A stretch of DNA of 64,000 bases from Purpureocillium takamizusanense (lineage: Eukaryota; Ascomycota; Sordariomycetes; Hypocreales; Ophiocordycipitaceae), in NCBI RefSeq assembly GCF_022605165.1, contig NC_063074.1, positions 1,639,501 to 1,703,500 on the forward strand, given 5' to 3'. This document shows positions 11,881 to 22,449 of the stretch, piece by piece; the stretch's first letter is position 1, and each line of letters starts with the position of its first letter. Below the pieces are notes generated by a model. That model was given only the letters and a program-made list of their open reading frames with translations. It was not told the DNA's origin and made no database searches. The position numbers were made by a program, and so were the translations under genes.

Positions 11881-12837
11881 GGCATGTCGGGCAGATGCCA
11901 TGGATTGCGGAGTCACTTCAAGTTTGACATCTAACAGCAGGAAAAAAAAGGCGGATTTACGAATACGGGCTAGAGTGCTACATTCATAACGATAGAACTG
12001 TGTCGTCTCAAGGCATTCGATTTGCATGGCAGTTCTACACGTGGCGGGACCGGCATGGCGTTGGATCGTAGAGGCGTAGAGTCGTAGCCACGGCATCTTT
12101 CGGTACGGGTTACCGTTTGGGTGCGTTGGCTGCGTGTATGGCGTTGTGTGTGTATGTGTTGTATGTTGAGTGCATTGTATGTACAGGCGTGCGTTGCGTG
12201 TATATACGTGTGCGTTGCGTATATGTGCGTTTTGCGTGCTGTGCGTATCTGTGTACGTATTTTGTATGTAGGTTTGTTCGTTTTAGTTAGCTAGCGTATA
12301 TAGTAAATAAATGATTCGTAATCGTACCGTCTCGTGGTATGTCTCCGTCCATGCCTTGTGTGTGTCCTGTGGCGATGAATGGCTGTGGTTGAGGTTGAGG
12401 GCGCGAGTGAGGCAATCCAAGCTGGATGCAAGTCGTTGACGAGGCGGCGGCCGCCTGTGTGGCTTAGTAGGGGGATGCCGCCCCACCAACCCCGCCATCC
12501 ATCCATCCATCCATCCGGGCCTCCCCTCCGTGCCTCTTCCAAGTGTCATGCCGCCGTTTTCCGACGTCGGCCCTGTCGTGTCGTTTGTGCAAAGTCATAA
12601 CTACCTTATAGTTGCGCACGCATTGGAAAACTTGCCTATACGTACCACACCGCTCACGCAGTCACGCTCCACCACAAAGGACGCTCGACGGCAACGCATG
12701 GGGTGACTGAAGCTTGCTGCTGCCCCTACTTCAGAAGGTTCAGAAAGAGAGAGAGAGAGAGAGACACCCCGCCGTCGTCATCGCCGTTGTCCGCCTGCCG
12801 CGACTCGGCGTGCGTTGTTGCTTCATCTCCTTTTCAT
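11881..12837. other. Intergenic with GT-rich low-complexity tract
   Basis: About 12115-12290 is a degenerate GCGTGTGTATGT-like tract on the plus strand just after the CPSase-ATCase gene. An ATCC repeat occurs at about 12497-12517 and a GA microsatellite at 12746-12764. No gene is supported. The end of the interval is probably the leader of the pyridoxamine-phosphate oxidase gene. Confidence 0.6.
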
Positions 12838-14110
12838 ATGACGCGTCGGGTGCTGGGGACCCCCGTTCTCGTCCACCGACTAGCACCGCGCAACGAAGTC
12901 GCCGTCGTCGTCCCTCTGCTGTCCCGTAGCAGCGCCGGAAATCGGGCAGCGACAGCAGCAGCAGCAGCAGCAGCATCACCACCACCACCACCACAGCAAC
13001 GACGACGGCTTGCAACGGTAGCTCGACGCCCCATCCTCGCCGCCTCTACCCGTCGAGTCGCCGCCGCCGCCAGAGCCCAAGCCCAAGCCCAAGAAACCCA
13101 GAGAAGCTTTAGCAGCTGCGTTCGAGCCGCGCAGATGGCGCTGTATCAGCCGCCGGTCGCCGAGTCGCAGTCCGGTGCGGCTGCGCCGCCGGAGAAGCTC
13201 ATCTGTACGTTTGTTGAAGTTTCGTTCTTTTCTTTTCTTCCTCCACACACGGGATAGCACATCCCCCCTCCCTCCCCCCCAACGAAGGAGGGGGAAAAGA
13301 GGAATACTGGGGCTGACACGCACGCGCACGCACGCAACAGTCGCCCCGGCCGGCAGCCAAGCCCACGGACAGGCCGCGCAGTTCACGCGCGGGACGCTCT
13401 CGCGGCGCGACCTCGTGTCGGCGGCGTCCCCCGCGCCGCAGTTCCACGCGTGGTTCACCGAGGCGCAGGCCACGCCCGCCATCGCCCAGCCCGAGGCGTG
13501 CGCGCTCTCCACGGCGGAGCTCCCCTCGGGCCGCGTCTCGTCGCGCCTCGTCTACCTCAAGGAGCTCGACGCGGGGGGCGGCTTCGTCGTCTACTCCAAC
13601 CTCGAGACGTCGCGCAAGGCCCGCGACCTCGCCACCAACCCGCACGCCGCCCTCGTCTGGTACTGGCCCGCCCTCCAGCGCCAGGTCCGCGTCGAGGGCC
13701 GCGCCGAGAGGTACCCCCGGGACCAGTCGCAGGCCTACTTCGACACGCGCGTCCGCGGGAGCCGCATCGGCGCCTGGGCCTCGCGCCAGAGCCAGGTCCT
13801 CGTCCCCAAGGCCGGCGGCGACGGCGGCGGCGACGGCGCTCGAGTCGGCGATGTCGACAACGACGGCCACGGCGATGATGATGGCCGCGCCCAGCTCGAG
13901 GAATGGGTCGCCGAGGCGGAGCGCCGCTTCGAGGGCCGCGACGACATCCCCGTCCCCGACTTTTGGGGCGGCCTGCGCATCGTCCCCGACCGCGTCGAGT
14001 TCTGGCAGGGCAGGGAGAGCAGGCTGCATGACCGCTTCGTCTACGAGCTCCAGGACGGCGGCGAGCCCGGTGAGGAAGCCAAGTGGACCGTCGCCAGGCT
14101 CAGCCCGTGA
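12838..14110 (+). CDS. PDX3: Pyridoxamine/pyridoxine 5'-phosphate oxidase
   Basis: Exons 12838-13204 and 13341-14110 give 378 residues, or 279 if translation starts at the in-frame ATG at 13135. The FMN enzyme oxidises pyridoxine/pyridoxamine phosphate to pyridoxal phosphate. Family landmarks: SSRLVYLKELD, SRKARDLATNPHAALVWYW, RQVRVEG, RGSRIGAWASRQS, and the C-terminal EFWQG.ESRLHDRFVY...W.VARLSP. A Gly/Asp-rich insertion of about 30 residues follows the IGAWAS segment. I favour the upstream start because the extra N-terminus is Arg/Ala/Ser-rich and acid-poor and ends in 'RSFSSCVRAAQMAL', which looks like a mitochondrial presequence before the second Met. Both starts may be used to give two locations. 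The intron is GTACGT...CAG, phase 1. Confidence 0.85.
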
Positions 14111-14796
14111 TGCTCCCCTTGCCGGGCCAGGGAAAACAGCTCAAGGGACAATGGGTGAGCGACCATACCAGCCAGCGACACGTTATTAGACACAAGATGC
14201 CATGGAACCATCCTTCTCCAAAGCCCATACATAGATGCATATTGGATTAAAACAACCAGGTCCCGTGATTAATTTCGCTGTGACGACGCTTGCACACTAA
14301 CACCGCCCAATCCCATACATATCATGCTCCCCATTTTGATTCCCTGATCCCCAGGGACATACATTACCAACAAGCAAGAGCAGTGCCACGCCAATGCTGC
14401 TTCAGATGCCCAAAAAGCAAAACAATCAACACAAGGCTCTCCGGGGTATGTCGACAACAGCTTGCCACCAAAAAAAAAATTGTCCAGAACAACCAATGCG
14501 TCTGCCGGTCCGCGTTACCAGGCACCGCCTCACCAACAAGACGTTCCTAGGCTCGCAGGCAACGTACCAAACAAGCTTCAAGAAATGGCTCCATGCCAAA
14601 TCTCGCGACTCAGAGCCCGAGTCTCCCGACAACGCCATGCCAATGTGCCAAAAACCCTAAACCAAGACTTAGAAACGCCACCGAGGCCCAATGGGCGCCA
14701 AGTGGTAAGTCGACATCTCGTGGCTCTCGTGAATATGGCCACCACTGCCAGCCAGCGACCCATCGTGGTGTCATTGACGGCCCCAGTCTGCTCCGC
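14111..14796. other. Convergent intergenic region between PDX3 and the cyclin gene
   Basis: It holds the 3' UTRs of two genes facing each other. The overlapping short open frames show no family signal, and nothing else is seen. Confidence 0.6.
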
Positions 14797-15784
14797 TCAG
14801 GGTGTCTCCGCTGGGGTCAGCGAGAGGCCCAAGCCCAGCGTAGGAGTGCGGGGGACCATGGTCTTGGATCTGCTGTGCGACGGGCAGAAGTGTGCCGTTG
14901 GCGACGCCGCCCTAGGCCGCTGGTGGTGGTGCTGGCTGCCGAATTCAGAATCTCTCTGCTGACCAGCCAGCTGCATGTCGACCATCGCATCGGCAAGGCA
15001 GTCCTCGTCGCAAAGCGGCATGATTCTGTACTGCAGAAACTCCATGATGCAGCGCTCGGTCGTGTTGAGCTGGTCGGGTGACCACAGGCCATTACCCCAC
15101 TCCAGACAGTAGAAATGCGTTGGCTGCTGCGGGTCCTCGGTAAACTTGACGGCGATGACGATGGCCGCGAGGATGATGACTTCGGGCCGCACAGAGTCAA
15201 TGTGCAGCATCTGTTGCTGGGCGGCTTGGTAGAGGGCCGGCGTCGGGGGCAAGGTATGGCGCTTCGACAGCGGCATCAAGGTGTTGGGGGCGAGCGGGCA
15301 CGAGAGCCGCCAGGCACGCGCGAACTTGGCGTCGAGGCTGTCGAGGATGCACACGGCGAGGGCGATGGTTTCGAGGGGGAGATCGGCGCGGGTGAGCAGG
15401 GCCTGAACGAGGGGCACGGATGCCGTTGCCAGCGAGGCGGCAGAAGGGATGAGATTGACGAGATGGATGGCGGGTCCTGCGATACCGCCTCAATTGTCAG
15501 CCAAGCCGGGTCATTTGCAGCTCCTCCTCTACTTTTCACGTACCTCGAAACCTGACCATCAGATGCTCGTCGTCCTCATCCGAAGATGGCGATTGGGATG
15601 CCGATGAGGGATCCTTGTAGGTAGGAGGCGGCGTAGGGAGGTTGGACAAGGGCCTGTAGGTGAAGTAGGTGTCGACCTCGTCGTCTTCGTCGACGTCGCC
15701 GTGGTGCTTGCGGGCGCGCTCGAGCTTGTGCTTGCTTGCCGGGCCTTCAAGGGCCTCGGCAGCCGGGCGATTGGCTCGACGCAT
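14797..15784 (-). CDS. Cyclin-domain protein (Pcl/Pas1-like)
   Basis: Two exons on the minus strand, 15784-15544 and 15476-14797, joined by a GTACGT...CAG intron in phase 1, encode 306 residues. The N-terminal third is acidic and disordered (DVDEDDEVDTYFTYRPLSN). The cyclin box starts at about residue 85 and contains 'RPEVIILAAIVIAVKFTEDP', followed by a region ending 'MPLCDEDCLADAMVDMQLA'. The C-terminus is His/Ser/Pro-rich. This arrangement is typical of fungal cyclins that partner Pho85-type kinases. Which kinase it binds is not visible. The start is uncertain: the same frame stays open without a stop upstream to about 15960 but has no ATG, so an extra 5' exon is possible. Confidence 0.75.
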
Positions 15785-16534
15785 GTTGCCTGCCTGGTGG
15801 TCCTGCAACGCTTCTTGAGATCCTCGGTCGAAGGCGGTGAGGGGCTTGGACCATGTTTTGGCGAGTTGGCAGCACCAGTCCTCGCTGCAGTGGTGTTCGC
15901 AAACAGCTTCGTCGAGAGGATGCCCGTGGGCTTTGAAGGGGCCTGGTTCCCCAAAGTATCGTCAGGGGCCGTGCCGAGCTGATGTGAGCTTGCGGTCGCA
16001 AGGCTGACGGGGTCGGAGCTGAGCACGCGAGCAGATAGATGGCCGCAGACACAGACGCCACTGGGACGGGCAAGAGGGTGCGAGAGGCTAATAAATGAGC
16101 CGGTCCCAAGGGCAGGCCGCGAAAGAAGGGATGGCAGCCCAGGGGTTCCTACCCCGTAAAACATGCGCGAGATGATGGGCAAGTTATTAGTTGGTGAGCG
16201 ACGCAAGCAAGCTTGTCGACACGAAGTTTGGCCCGTTTTCTTGGCCGAGGGTGGAGAGAAGGCGAGCTTTTGGGCAACGCTGATGTGCTGCCGAGCCTGC
16301 TGTGCCTCGTCGCCCAGAGTCCGTGCAGCTCAGGGGAAGCAGAGGCGCCGCTGGTGCCGCAGGGTTCCGGGATGCACCGCCTTGGCTTGGGTGCCGTGCA
16401 TGGCCTGCGAGGCTCTCGACGGCTCCACTATCCCGAGTTGGTGGTGTAGGCGGTGGAGGCGGTGCCGAGAGTAGGTAAAACAGGGGTTCGTGTCGGCCGG
16501 TTTGCCTGTCAAGCCAGTCGTTGGTGCCTTGGCC

Positions 16535-16568
16535 GTTGTCGTCGTCGTCGTCGTCGTCGTTGTCGTCG
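16535..16568 (+). repeat. TCG trinucleotide run
   Basis: About eleven GTC/TCG units. On the minus strand they would encode poly-Thr or poly-Asp depending on frame. No gene is accepted here. Confidence 0.85.
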
Positions 16569-18732
16569 AACGCACTCGTATGTACAGTACTTCGTACGTG
16601 GCCGGGACACGTTGGAAGACGATGAGCAAGAAGAAGGAAGAATGACAGTCAACGTGGCAACATAAACTTGCCTTTTCTCCGAGACACTCACTGGCCTGTC
16701 TTGACCAAGTCGCCATCGCACTTGCGGCAAGAGTCTTGGGACAAGGGAGGCTGAGACGAGACACTGCAGTGGCTGCACCGTTTTGCTTCGATTGTCCTGC
16801 CGAGCCCTGGTCGCATCGCCGTCGCGTCGCCCCTTTCGAGTCGAGTCTGCCTGTGCTGGACCCGAGACCCGCCGTAGCTGAGCGCGACGTTCATGGGGAG
16901 CCGCGTCGCGGCGTCAGGGCCATAAGCCATGGGCCATGGGCAATGGTATACTGTAGTGTAGCAATAAATCAAAGTCCGCCGTGGCTTGCCCCCAGGCACC
17001 CGCTAAGCCGTGAGCTGAGGGGGCATGCATGTGTGCAACCCGACCATTATGACGACTGTAAAGCAATAGTAGGTCCAGCCCAAAGTCTGTCTCCTTCAGG
17101 GCAGAGCCAGACGCCACTGCATGCTGCCATCACCTCCCGTGTTAGTGGTACGGACACAGCATCGCATCTGCAGCACCGTGGCAGCACCCAAGCCTTGCCA
17201 TTCCGTCAAGGGATCATCGGCACGTCCGTCTGGGGTTGCCCAGCCGCCGTTGGCGCGCGCCCTCTAGCTTCGTAGCCAAGTTCTCGGGCCAACTGCAACC
17301 GCCGACCTGCCAACGGCCCACTGGGAACTGCCGGACAAACAGGCGTCTGGTCTCTTGCGCGGCGCCAGAGTCCGCAGTTTGGCCGTCTCGTATACGAGCG
17401 TAGATGGGCCGACGTGGTACTCCCAGTCACTGGCCCTCGCGTTGGCCCCAGTGGGCTCAACAGGCATGGCCTTGTTTAGTGGAGTCGCTGATTTTTTTCT
17501 CCGCACCTTCTACGGAGTATGTGCACATCGTGTTAGCTCGAGCAGGCCTGCACACTGCGAGCCGAAGATCCGACGCGCAGGTCTACCAATGCGCGTCGTA
17601 CCACCTCGTCTTGGCCGAGCCCCTGTTGACGACCATTATTCTGTGCGCTGTTCGTAGTAGGTCGTTTCCGCCATCTCCGAAACAGCTGGCTTCGGCTCCT
17701 GTCAGAAATTTCGGTAGGCTGTCGGAGCGGGATCAGCAGCTCCTCACCGCTCAGGCCGAATTGCGGACAATCATCTCGCTTCGTCTCGGGCTCACTGACA
17801 ACCGGTGGCCTTCTGCGGGCGGAGTCTGCCTCCAGCGGATCCCAGATCCAGAGTCAGAAATAGTAGCAACTGCAGGAGTGACGCAGGTGGATCCGTGGTG
17901 GAGGCATGCTGGTGGTGCCACGACGATGGGTTCAACGGACAACGAAACCTGCCACGCAACATCAACGGCCAGCAGTCAACGGTTAGCCCGTCTTTGTCTC
18001 TTGTGAATGTATAATGGCTTTCTTGATGCCCACGCTTAGCTGCGGGCTTTGTGATATTCATGCCATCGGTGTCGGAGTACTTTGAGGGGTTCGCCAGGTC
18101 ACGGAGAGACAGTGACCGACCCGTTGCACTATGTGGCCCCGAAGACGAATCTCATTTCGAATGCCGGGAATGGCCCGGCGGTCGGGCCTTGCCGTGTTCT
18201 GTTAGTTGATGGGAGATGTGCTATTCAATGTCCGACTGCAATCTTGAAAGCGGACAGGTGGTGGATGGACGGGAGGAGATATGTGCGCTTCTATTCTTAC
18301 CTGGGTGCATCCGTCTCGGCTCTAAACGATCATTGTTGCGGCTAATGCGTGGCCAGATTTATCGAGCAGTGCTTCTTCATGTGCTGTGTTGAACTGCCTG
18401 AAAATTCGCACACGTGAGCCGTATCATAGATTCCTGAGCTGGCGCCTCGTCCAGTCAACGTGGAAGCAGAGGCTTAACTCGCAAGCACGAAGGACGGAGG
18501 CGCAGTTGTGCGTGGAGAGCACGTGGCAAAGAGCTCCTTCCAATTTTTCCAGGCACGGCAATACGTGACGAACTCAGAAGGCGCGCGGCGGGAGCGACTC
18601 CCGTGCATGCGTACAAAGTCCTAGCTCCTTCCACCACATACGAAATGCGATGCAACGCCAGCGGCTGTGGGCGCCGGTACCAGCGGGCGTACCTTCCCCA
18701 TCAAGCTGCCTTTCGGCACCTTTTCATACGAA

Positions 18733-18748
18733 GTACAGTATACTGTAC
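18733..18748. repeat. Perfect 16-base palindrome
   Basis: GTACAGTATACTGTAC reads identically on both strands. Related GTAC/TACAGTA palindromes occur at about 44703-44714 and 16581-16594. It could be a dimeric regulator site or simply a genome-wide repeat. The sequence alone does not decide. Confidence 0.6.
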
Positions 18749-19312
18749 CTACTGCTCCGCATCTCGTACGATGTCTGCTTGGCCTGGACAACGTGAAAAC
18801 TGCAATATTCCCATGTGCGTGTATTCTCGTGCCCTCGTACATGTCCGTCGCCTGCAACACTGCAGGCAAGTCGACATCGCCGGCCGCAAGGCATCAATCA
18901 TCAATCACAACTGGCTTCCGTGCAAGGGGTAGCTCAGCCAAGGCCACCTTTGGGCGTCCGGCAGACTGTTTTGCACATCACATTGGGCATGCACACGTGA
19001 ACAGGCAAGTGTCGGCGTCTCCGCTGCGCGCCTGGAAGTAAACCTCAATCCAGAAAATGACATTTGATTGACAATAATGTTGGAGTTATCAAGTGCGGGA
19101 ACTACTTGCGTCTTCCTAGCCGAGAAAGGAAACACTACCGATATACTTGCACATGATCCACGGCATCAAGAGGCATCCATCCGCGCGCGCAGGCCAGGAG
19201 TGACAGAGAAGAACATTGTCTCAACGGCGTCCAATTCGAGAGGCCTTCGAACATGTCACATCCTCGGAGAGCGTCCTCTTTATCCGTCAAAGCTGCGAGG
19301 GATCTTGGAGCC

Positions 19313-19870
19313 TCACTTCAGGATGATGGGTGTTTTGACTGTTTCACCGTCAGCCGCTTGATGGCTAAAACTCCGTGTGTAGGGAAGACACTCTCGGTAC
19401 TTACCGCCACCAGCAATGTTCCCAATCTGGGGGATCACGCCCTTGTCGATGAACTGGTTCAGCTGGACGCCGCCCACGCCGCCGATCAAGCCGAGGTTAA
19501 GCACGCCAAGGTTGAGAGTCGACAGGTCAAAGGCGTTGAACACGCCCGTACCCGCCACGGCGAGGAGCGTGTGCAACTGAGCGAATCGCACTAGCGAGTT
19601 GACGTCGAAGGCCTGGATGTTGAAGAGCTCCTGGAACAGAAGCAGGTCAAGGTTGTTGTTGACACCGAGAGTCTGGAAGAGGCCCAGGTCCAGCGAGTTG
19701 ATGCTCAGCAGGTAGTTGAGGTCCTGCTGCCTGAAGACGAGGTTGTTGAGGCTGCCGGCATCGAACCTGCGGCGAGCCTCGAGCGTCGTGGACTCGGCCT
19801 CGGGGGACGGGGCCGGGGCGGCGACAGCCAGGGCGGCGAATGCGCCAGCGATCATGCTAGAAAACTTCAT
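19313..19870 (-). CDS. Secreted hydrophobic Leu/Asn-rich protein, two exons
   Basis: Exon 1 is 19870-19405. A GTAAGT donor and a CAG acceptor, with CTGAC 12 bases before it, lead to a 26-base last exon at 19338-19313, giving 163 residues. The intron length is a multiple of three without a stop, so the unspliced frame (185 residues) ends at the same TGA. MKFSSMIAGAFAALAVA is a signal peptide. A propeptide-like stretch ends at EARRR, a possible Kex2-type site. The mature part is built of Leu/Asn/Val/Gly-rich short repeats (LNYLLSINSLDLGLFQTLGVNNNLDLLLF). No Cys is present. I recognise no named family. The next minus-strand gene shares signal peptide, repetitive Leu/Asn C-domain and a tiny last exon, so the two look like distant paralogues. 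Confidence 0.65.
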   Translation of the reverse strand: MKFSSMIAGAFAALAVAAPAPSPEAESTTLEARRRFDAGSLNNLVFRQQDLNYLLSINSLDLGLFQTLGVNNNLDLLLFQELFNIQAFDVNSLVRFAQLHTLLAVAGTGVFNAFDLSTLNLGVLNLGLIGGVGGVQLNQFIDKGVIPQIGNIAGGGKYRECLPYTRSFSHQAADGETVKTPIILK

Positions 19871-20007
19871 CTTGTCCGAAGAGAAGTACCTTTCGACGGG
19901 TAATTAGAGACGTAAGGATTGTGCGATGGGTTGGAATGACCGGCACGGAGCGCAGCTCGGGTGTTTGGCGAGACAAGTGAAAGGAACGAAACGAACAGCG
20001 AGCCCAG

Positions 20008-20059
20008 CTAAGGTGTGTGTTAGCCCGGCCCCATCGCGCATCAGATCTTCGGCACTTAC
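20008..20059 (-). other. Candidate 5' UTR intron of the 19313-19870 gene
   Basis: On the minus strand a GTAAGT donor at 20059, a GCTAAC branch site and a TTAG acceptor ending at 20008 define a 52-base intron. It lies between the TATA box at 20153-20159 and the ATG at 19870. Inferred from splice consensus only. Confidence 0.45.
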
Positions 20060-20152
20060 CTCTGAATGAATGAATAAGAATGAGTGTATTTGCTAACTGG
20101 GAAGCGGAGTGTAGAGTGTTTGAACTCGGGAGGCAGAGCCGAGACCGAGTGT

Positions 20153-20159
20153 CTTTATA
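20153..20159 (-). promoter_or_regulatory. Probable TATA box of the 19313-19870 secreted protein gene
   Basis: TATAAAG on the minus strand lies about 285 bases upstream of the ATG, or about 230 after removal of the candidate leader intron. It fits an inducible, TATA-driven gene. Confidence 0.4.
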
Positions 20160-21588
20160 CAACATGGGGCCCTCTCCAAACCCCAGCCGGAACGCAATAC
20201 GATAGCTTCCCCAAGGGGGCCGAGGTAGGGACACGCCAAGGCCTACTACCCACGGGCGACGACTCTCCCGGCCATCGCTTCGCCGGCAGCGACCACATTC
20301 CGGGCAGTTCGTCCAAGCAGCCCGTCAGCCACCGCACTTCGGATGATGTCGTGGCCGGACGGGATGGCAGATGGCGTCTAACGAATGTGGCTCCGGCTTC
20401 TTGGCTCCAGTTCAACCCGCGCACCGGCCCTGCACGGTATGAGACGAAAAGGGGGGGCAACGGCCCAACCCCCTCACCGCACATGGGCTCGCGAGACGAT
20501 ACCCAATGACCGGCCGGATGTTATGAAGGAAGAGCCGGCCGTCTCAACCTGAACCATCGTTGGTCCAATTCTGGGGCGGCGTGGATCCGTCCCGATTGTG
20601 ATGCCATTGCGATGGTGTGCTGCTACTGTATAGAGTACGTAGTCAGAGCACCAGCCACGGGTCTGGGGACTTGACATCGGCATGATGGATCGAGGAGGAG
20701 GGGCCTGCAGCTGTCATCCAATTCGTCACGGCCGGGTCCCGAAGGGGAGGGAAGACGCACGGATCCGGAAACTCGATCGAGAGGCAGCGTTGGCGTGTCA
20801 CCCGCCCCAAGTTTGGCGATAAGCTTGGCAGGGGTGCGGGATGTCGTCTGCATTGTGACGCACTTCTGCCGCGTCAATCAGACACGGCTGGTGTTTGAGG
20901 ATGGCCAGCGCCCAAGAATGGCCCCTGACCGTCGGCGATGCCCTCTGATGGGATGAGGCGAACACTACCATGATATTGGTCACGAGGAAACGAAAAAAAA
21001 AAAACAGATTTACGATGCGGGTGATTACTCAAGTGAGATGCGAGTTCTGTTCAGTAGTTCAGTCGTCGTTGGAGTGGTGCGTTCTGCATCGCATAGGTTA
21101 CATGTGCACTGTCTCAAGCCAAAGGAATCACGGTGAGCGCCACTTGCCGCACGTGGCTTCATAACTTGACGCATCGGTACAGTAAATCCCCATGGTTTCT
21201 CCATTTTTTGGACTCTTATTACAGCTCGCAGTTGGGGTGGCTGAGTTTCCCAAGTAATGGCCACACTCACTGCATGCAGGCCAGAGTTGCCGTGGGCTGA
21301 CTGCCAACCCATGTGGTCTCTCACAATACCTTCGAAACGCTTTGCCATTGATGGAGCCCAACTCCCGTCATCATATTTTCGTGATTTCCGCAGCTTCATA
21401 AATAACTTTCTCTCAAGTTGACAAGGCAAGCAAATTCCATGATCCTCTCGCAACCTTGCCCATGCTTCCTGCCCGGCGTACAAAGTAGAAACAAACCACC
21501 ACCACCACCAGTTTACCACCACCCCCAACTCAAGGCCACGGCTCTACGGCCGCGCTGTACTCGCCCTTTTCCCGCTTCTCTACGGCAA

Positions 21589-22449
21589 CTAGCCCACTGT
21601 TAGAAGAAAGAGTCAGCCACCTTTCTCGTGTTACAAAGCTTTTTTTTGGCTCATTTGTTTTGGTCTTGTTGAAAAAGTGTCCAGGCAAGACTTACCGATG
21701 CGGATGCCGTTGCCAGCCAGCCCCTGTCCGAGGACGGCCACCACCTGCGGCTGGGAGATGATGCCGAGCCTCTGCAGGTCAAAGAGCTGCTGCGCCTGCG
21801 AGAAGAGGCCGATTTGGTTGGCGAGGGCGAGGTTCTGAATGGCTTGGAGGTTGATGACGTTGCTGAGGCCCATCTGCTGGAAGAGGTTCTGCATGAGGGG
21901 GATGAAGGAGCCCTGGTTGAGGTTGTTGTTGTTGTTGTTGTTGTTGTTGTTATTCTTGTTGTTGTTGTTGTTGTTCTTATTGTTATTGTTGTTGTTGTTG
22001 TTCTTGTTGTTGTTGTCCTTATTCTTGTTCTGATCCTTGTTTTGGTTGTTCTGATCCTTGTTCTGGTTGTTCTGATCCTTGTTCTGGTTGTTCTGATCCT
22101 TGTTCTGGTTGTTCTGGTCCTTGTTCTGCTGGTCCTTGTTTTGATCCTTGTTCTGCCCCTGGTTCTGATTGTTCTGGTTCTGGTTGTTCTGGTCCTTGTT
22201 CTGCTCCTGAGTCTGGTTGTTCTGCTCCTGGTTCCCGCCCACGATGCCGCCACGGGCGGGCACGCTGTCGTCGGCCGGGGGGGCCTGCTCCTCCTGGCGG
22301 ACGTACCACTCGGAGCGGCGGACGGCCGGCGCGGCGGCGTTGGGCAGCGCCTTGAGCTGCTCCGGGCTGCGCTCGGCAAGCTGGTTGGCGGGCACGGCCA
22401 CCGCCGACACCAGGCCAGCGGTCAAGAGCAGGATGGAGGCGGTCTTCAT
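21589..22449 (-). CDS. Secreted protein with long Asn/Gln/Lys/Asp repeat
   Basis: Exon 1 is 22449-21696. A GTAAGT donor and a CTAACAG acceptor lead to an 8-base final exon at 21596-21589, giving 253 residues ending IRIVG. MKTASILLLTAGLVSAVA is a signal peptide. A spacer with an RR pair (PAVRRSEW) and EEQAPPADD follows. Residues about 75-180 are almost only N, Q, K and D: first Gln/Asn/Lys/Asp units, several of them NNQNKDQ heptads, then nearly pure polyasparagine broken by Lys. The last 75 residues are Leu/Gln/Asn-rich (FIPLMQNLFQQMGL, LFDLQRLGIISQPQV) and resemble the neighbouring secreted protein in style. There are no Cys residues. The composition is prion-like or hydrogel-like; a wall, adhesive or matrix role is inference. 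No family recognised. Confidence 0.7.
21917..22215 (-). repeat. 21-base tandem repeats and AAC-type codon run inside the secreted protein
   Basis: On the minus strand, tandem 21-base units encoding N-Q-N-K-D-Q-N type heptads lie at about 22030-22130, nearly identical in DNA. They are followed by AAC/AAT/AAG codon runs (about 21919-22015). Near-identity at DNA level implies recent expansion, and copy number is probably variable between strains. Confidence 0.85.

Larger units (their letters stand above)
15785..19312. other. 3.5 kb without a supported gene
   Basis: The first few hundred bases are probably the promoter or leader of the cyclin gene. A TCG trinucleotide run lies at 16535-16568. 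On the minus strand near 16690-16785 a short frame encodes CSHC-x12-CRKC and ends in a consensus donor, but the rest of a gene cannot be traced. A perfect 16-base palindrome occurs at 18733-18748. The remaining short frames are not convincing. Confidence 0.5.
19871..21588. other. Intergenic between the two secreted-protein genes
   Basis: It contains the promoter and leader of the downstream minus-strand gene (TATA at 20153-20159, leader intron at 20008-20059). From about 20200 to 21580 I see no coding signal. The open frames there are short and mutually overlapping. Confidence 0.55.

Noticed and set aside
13199..14029. Minus-strand frame of 276 codons
   Set aside because: Antisense of the PDX3 coding sequence, Ala/Arg/Leu-rich only because of high GC.
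22030..22130. Regular short repeats considered as a CRISPR-like array
   Set aside because: Units are contiguous without spacers and lie in a coding frame of a eukaryotic gene.
21589..22449. Idea that the repeat protein is a Kex2-processed repeat peptide precursor
   Set aside because: The repeats lack the KR/RR sites between units that such precursors need. Only one RR occurs, outside the repeat.
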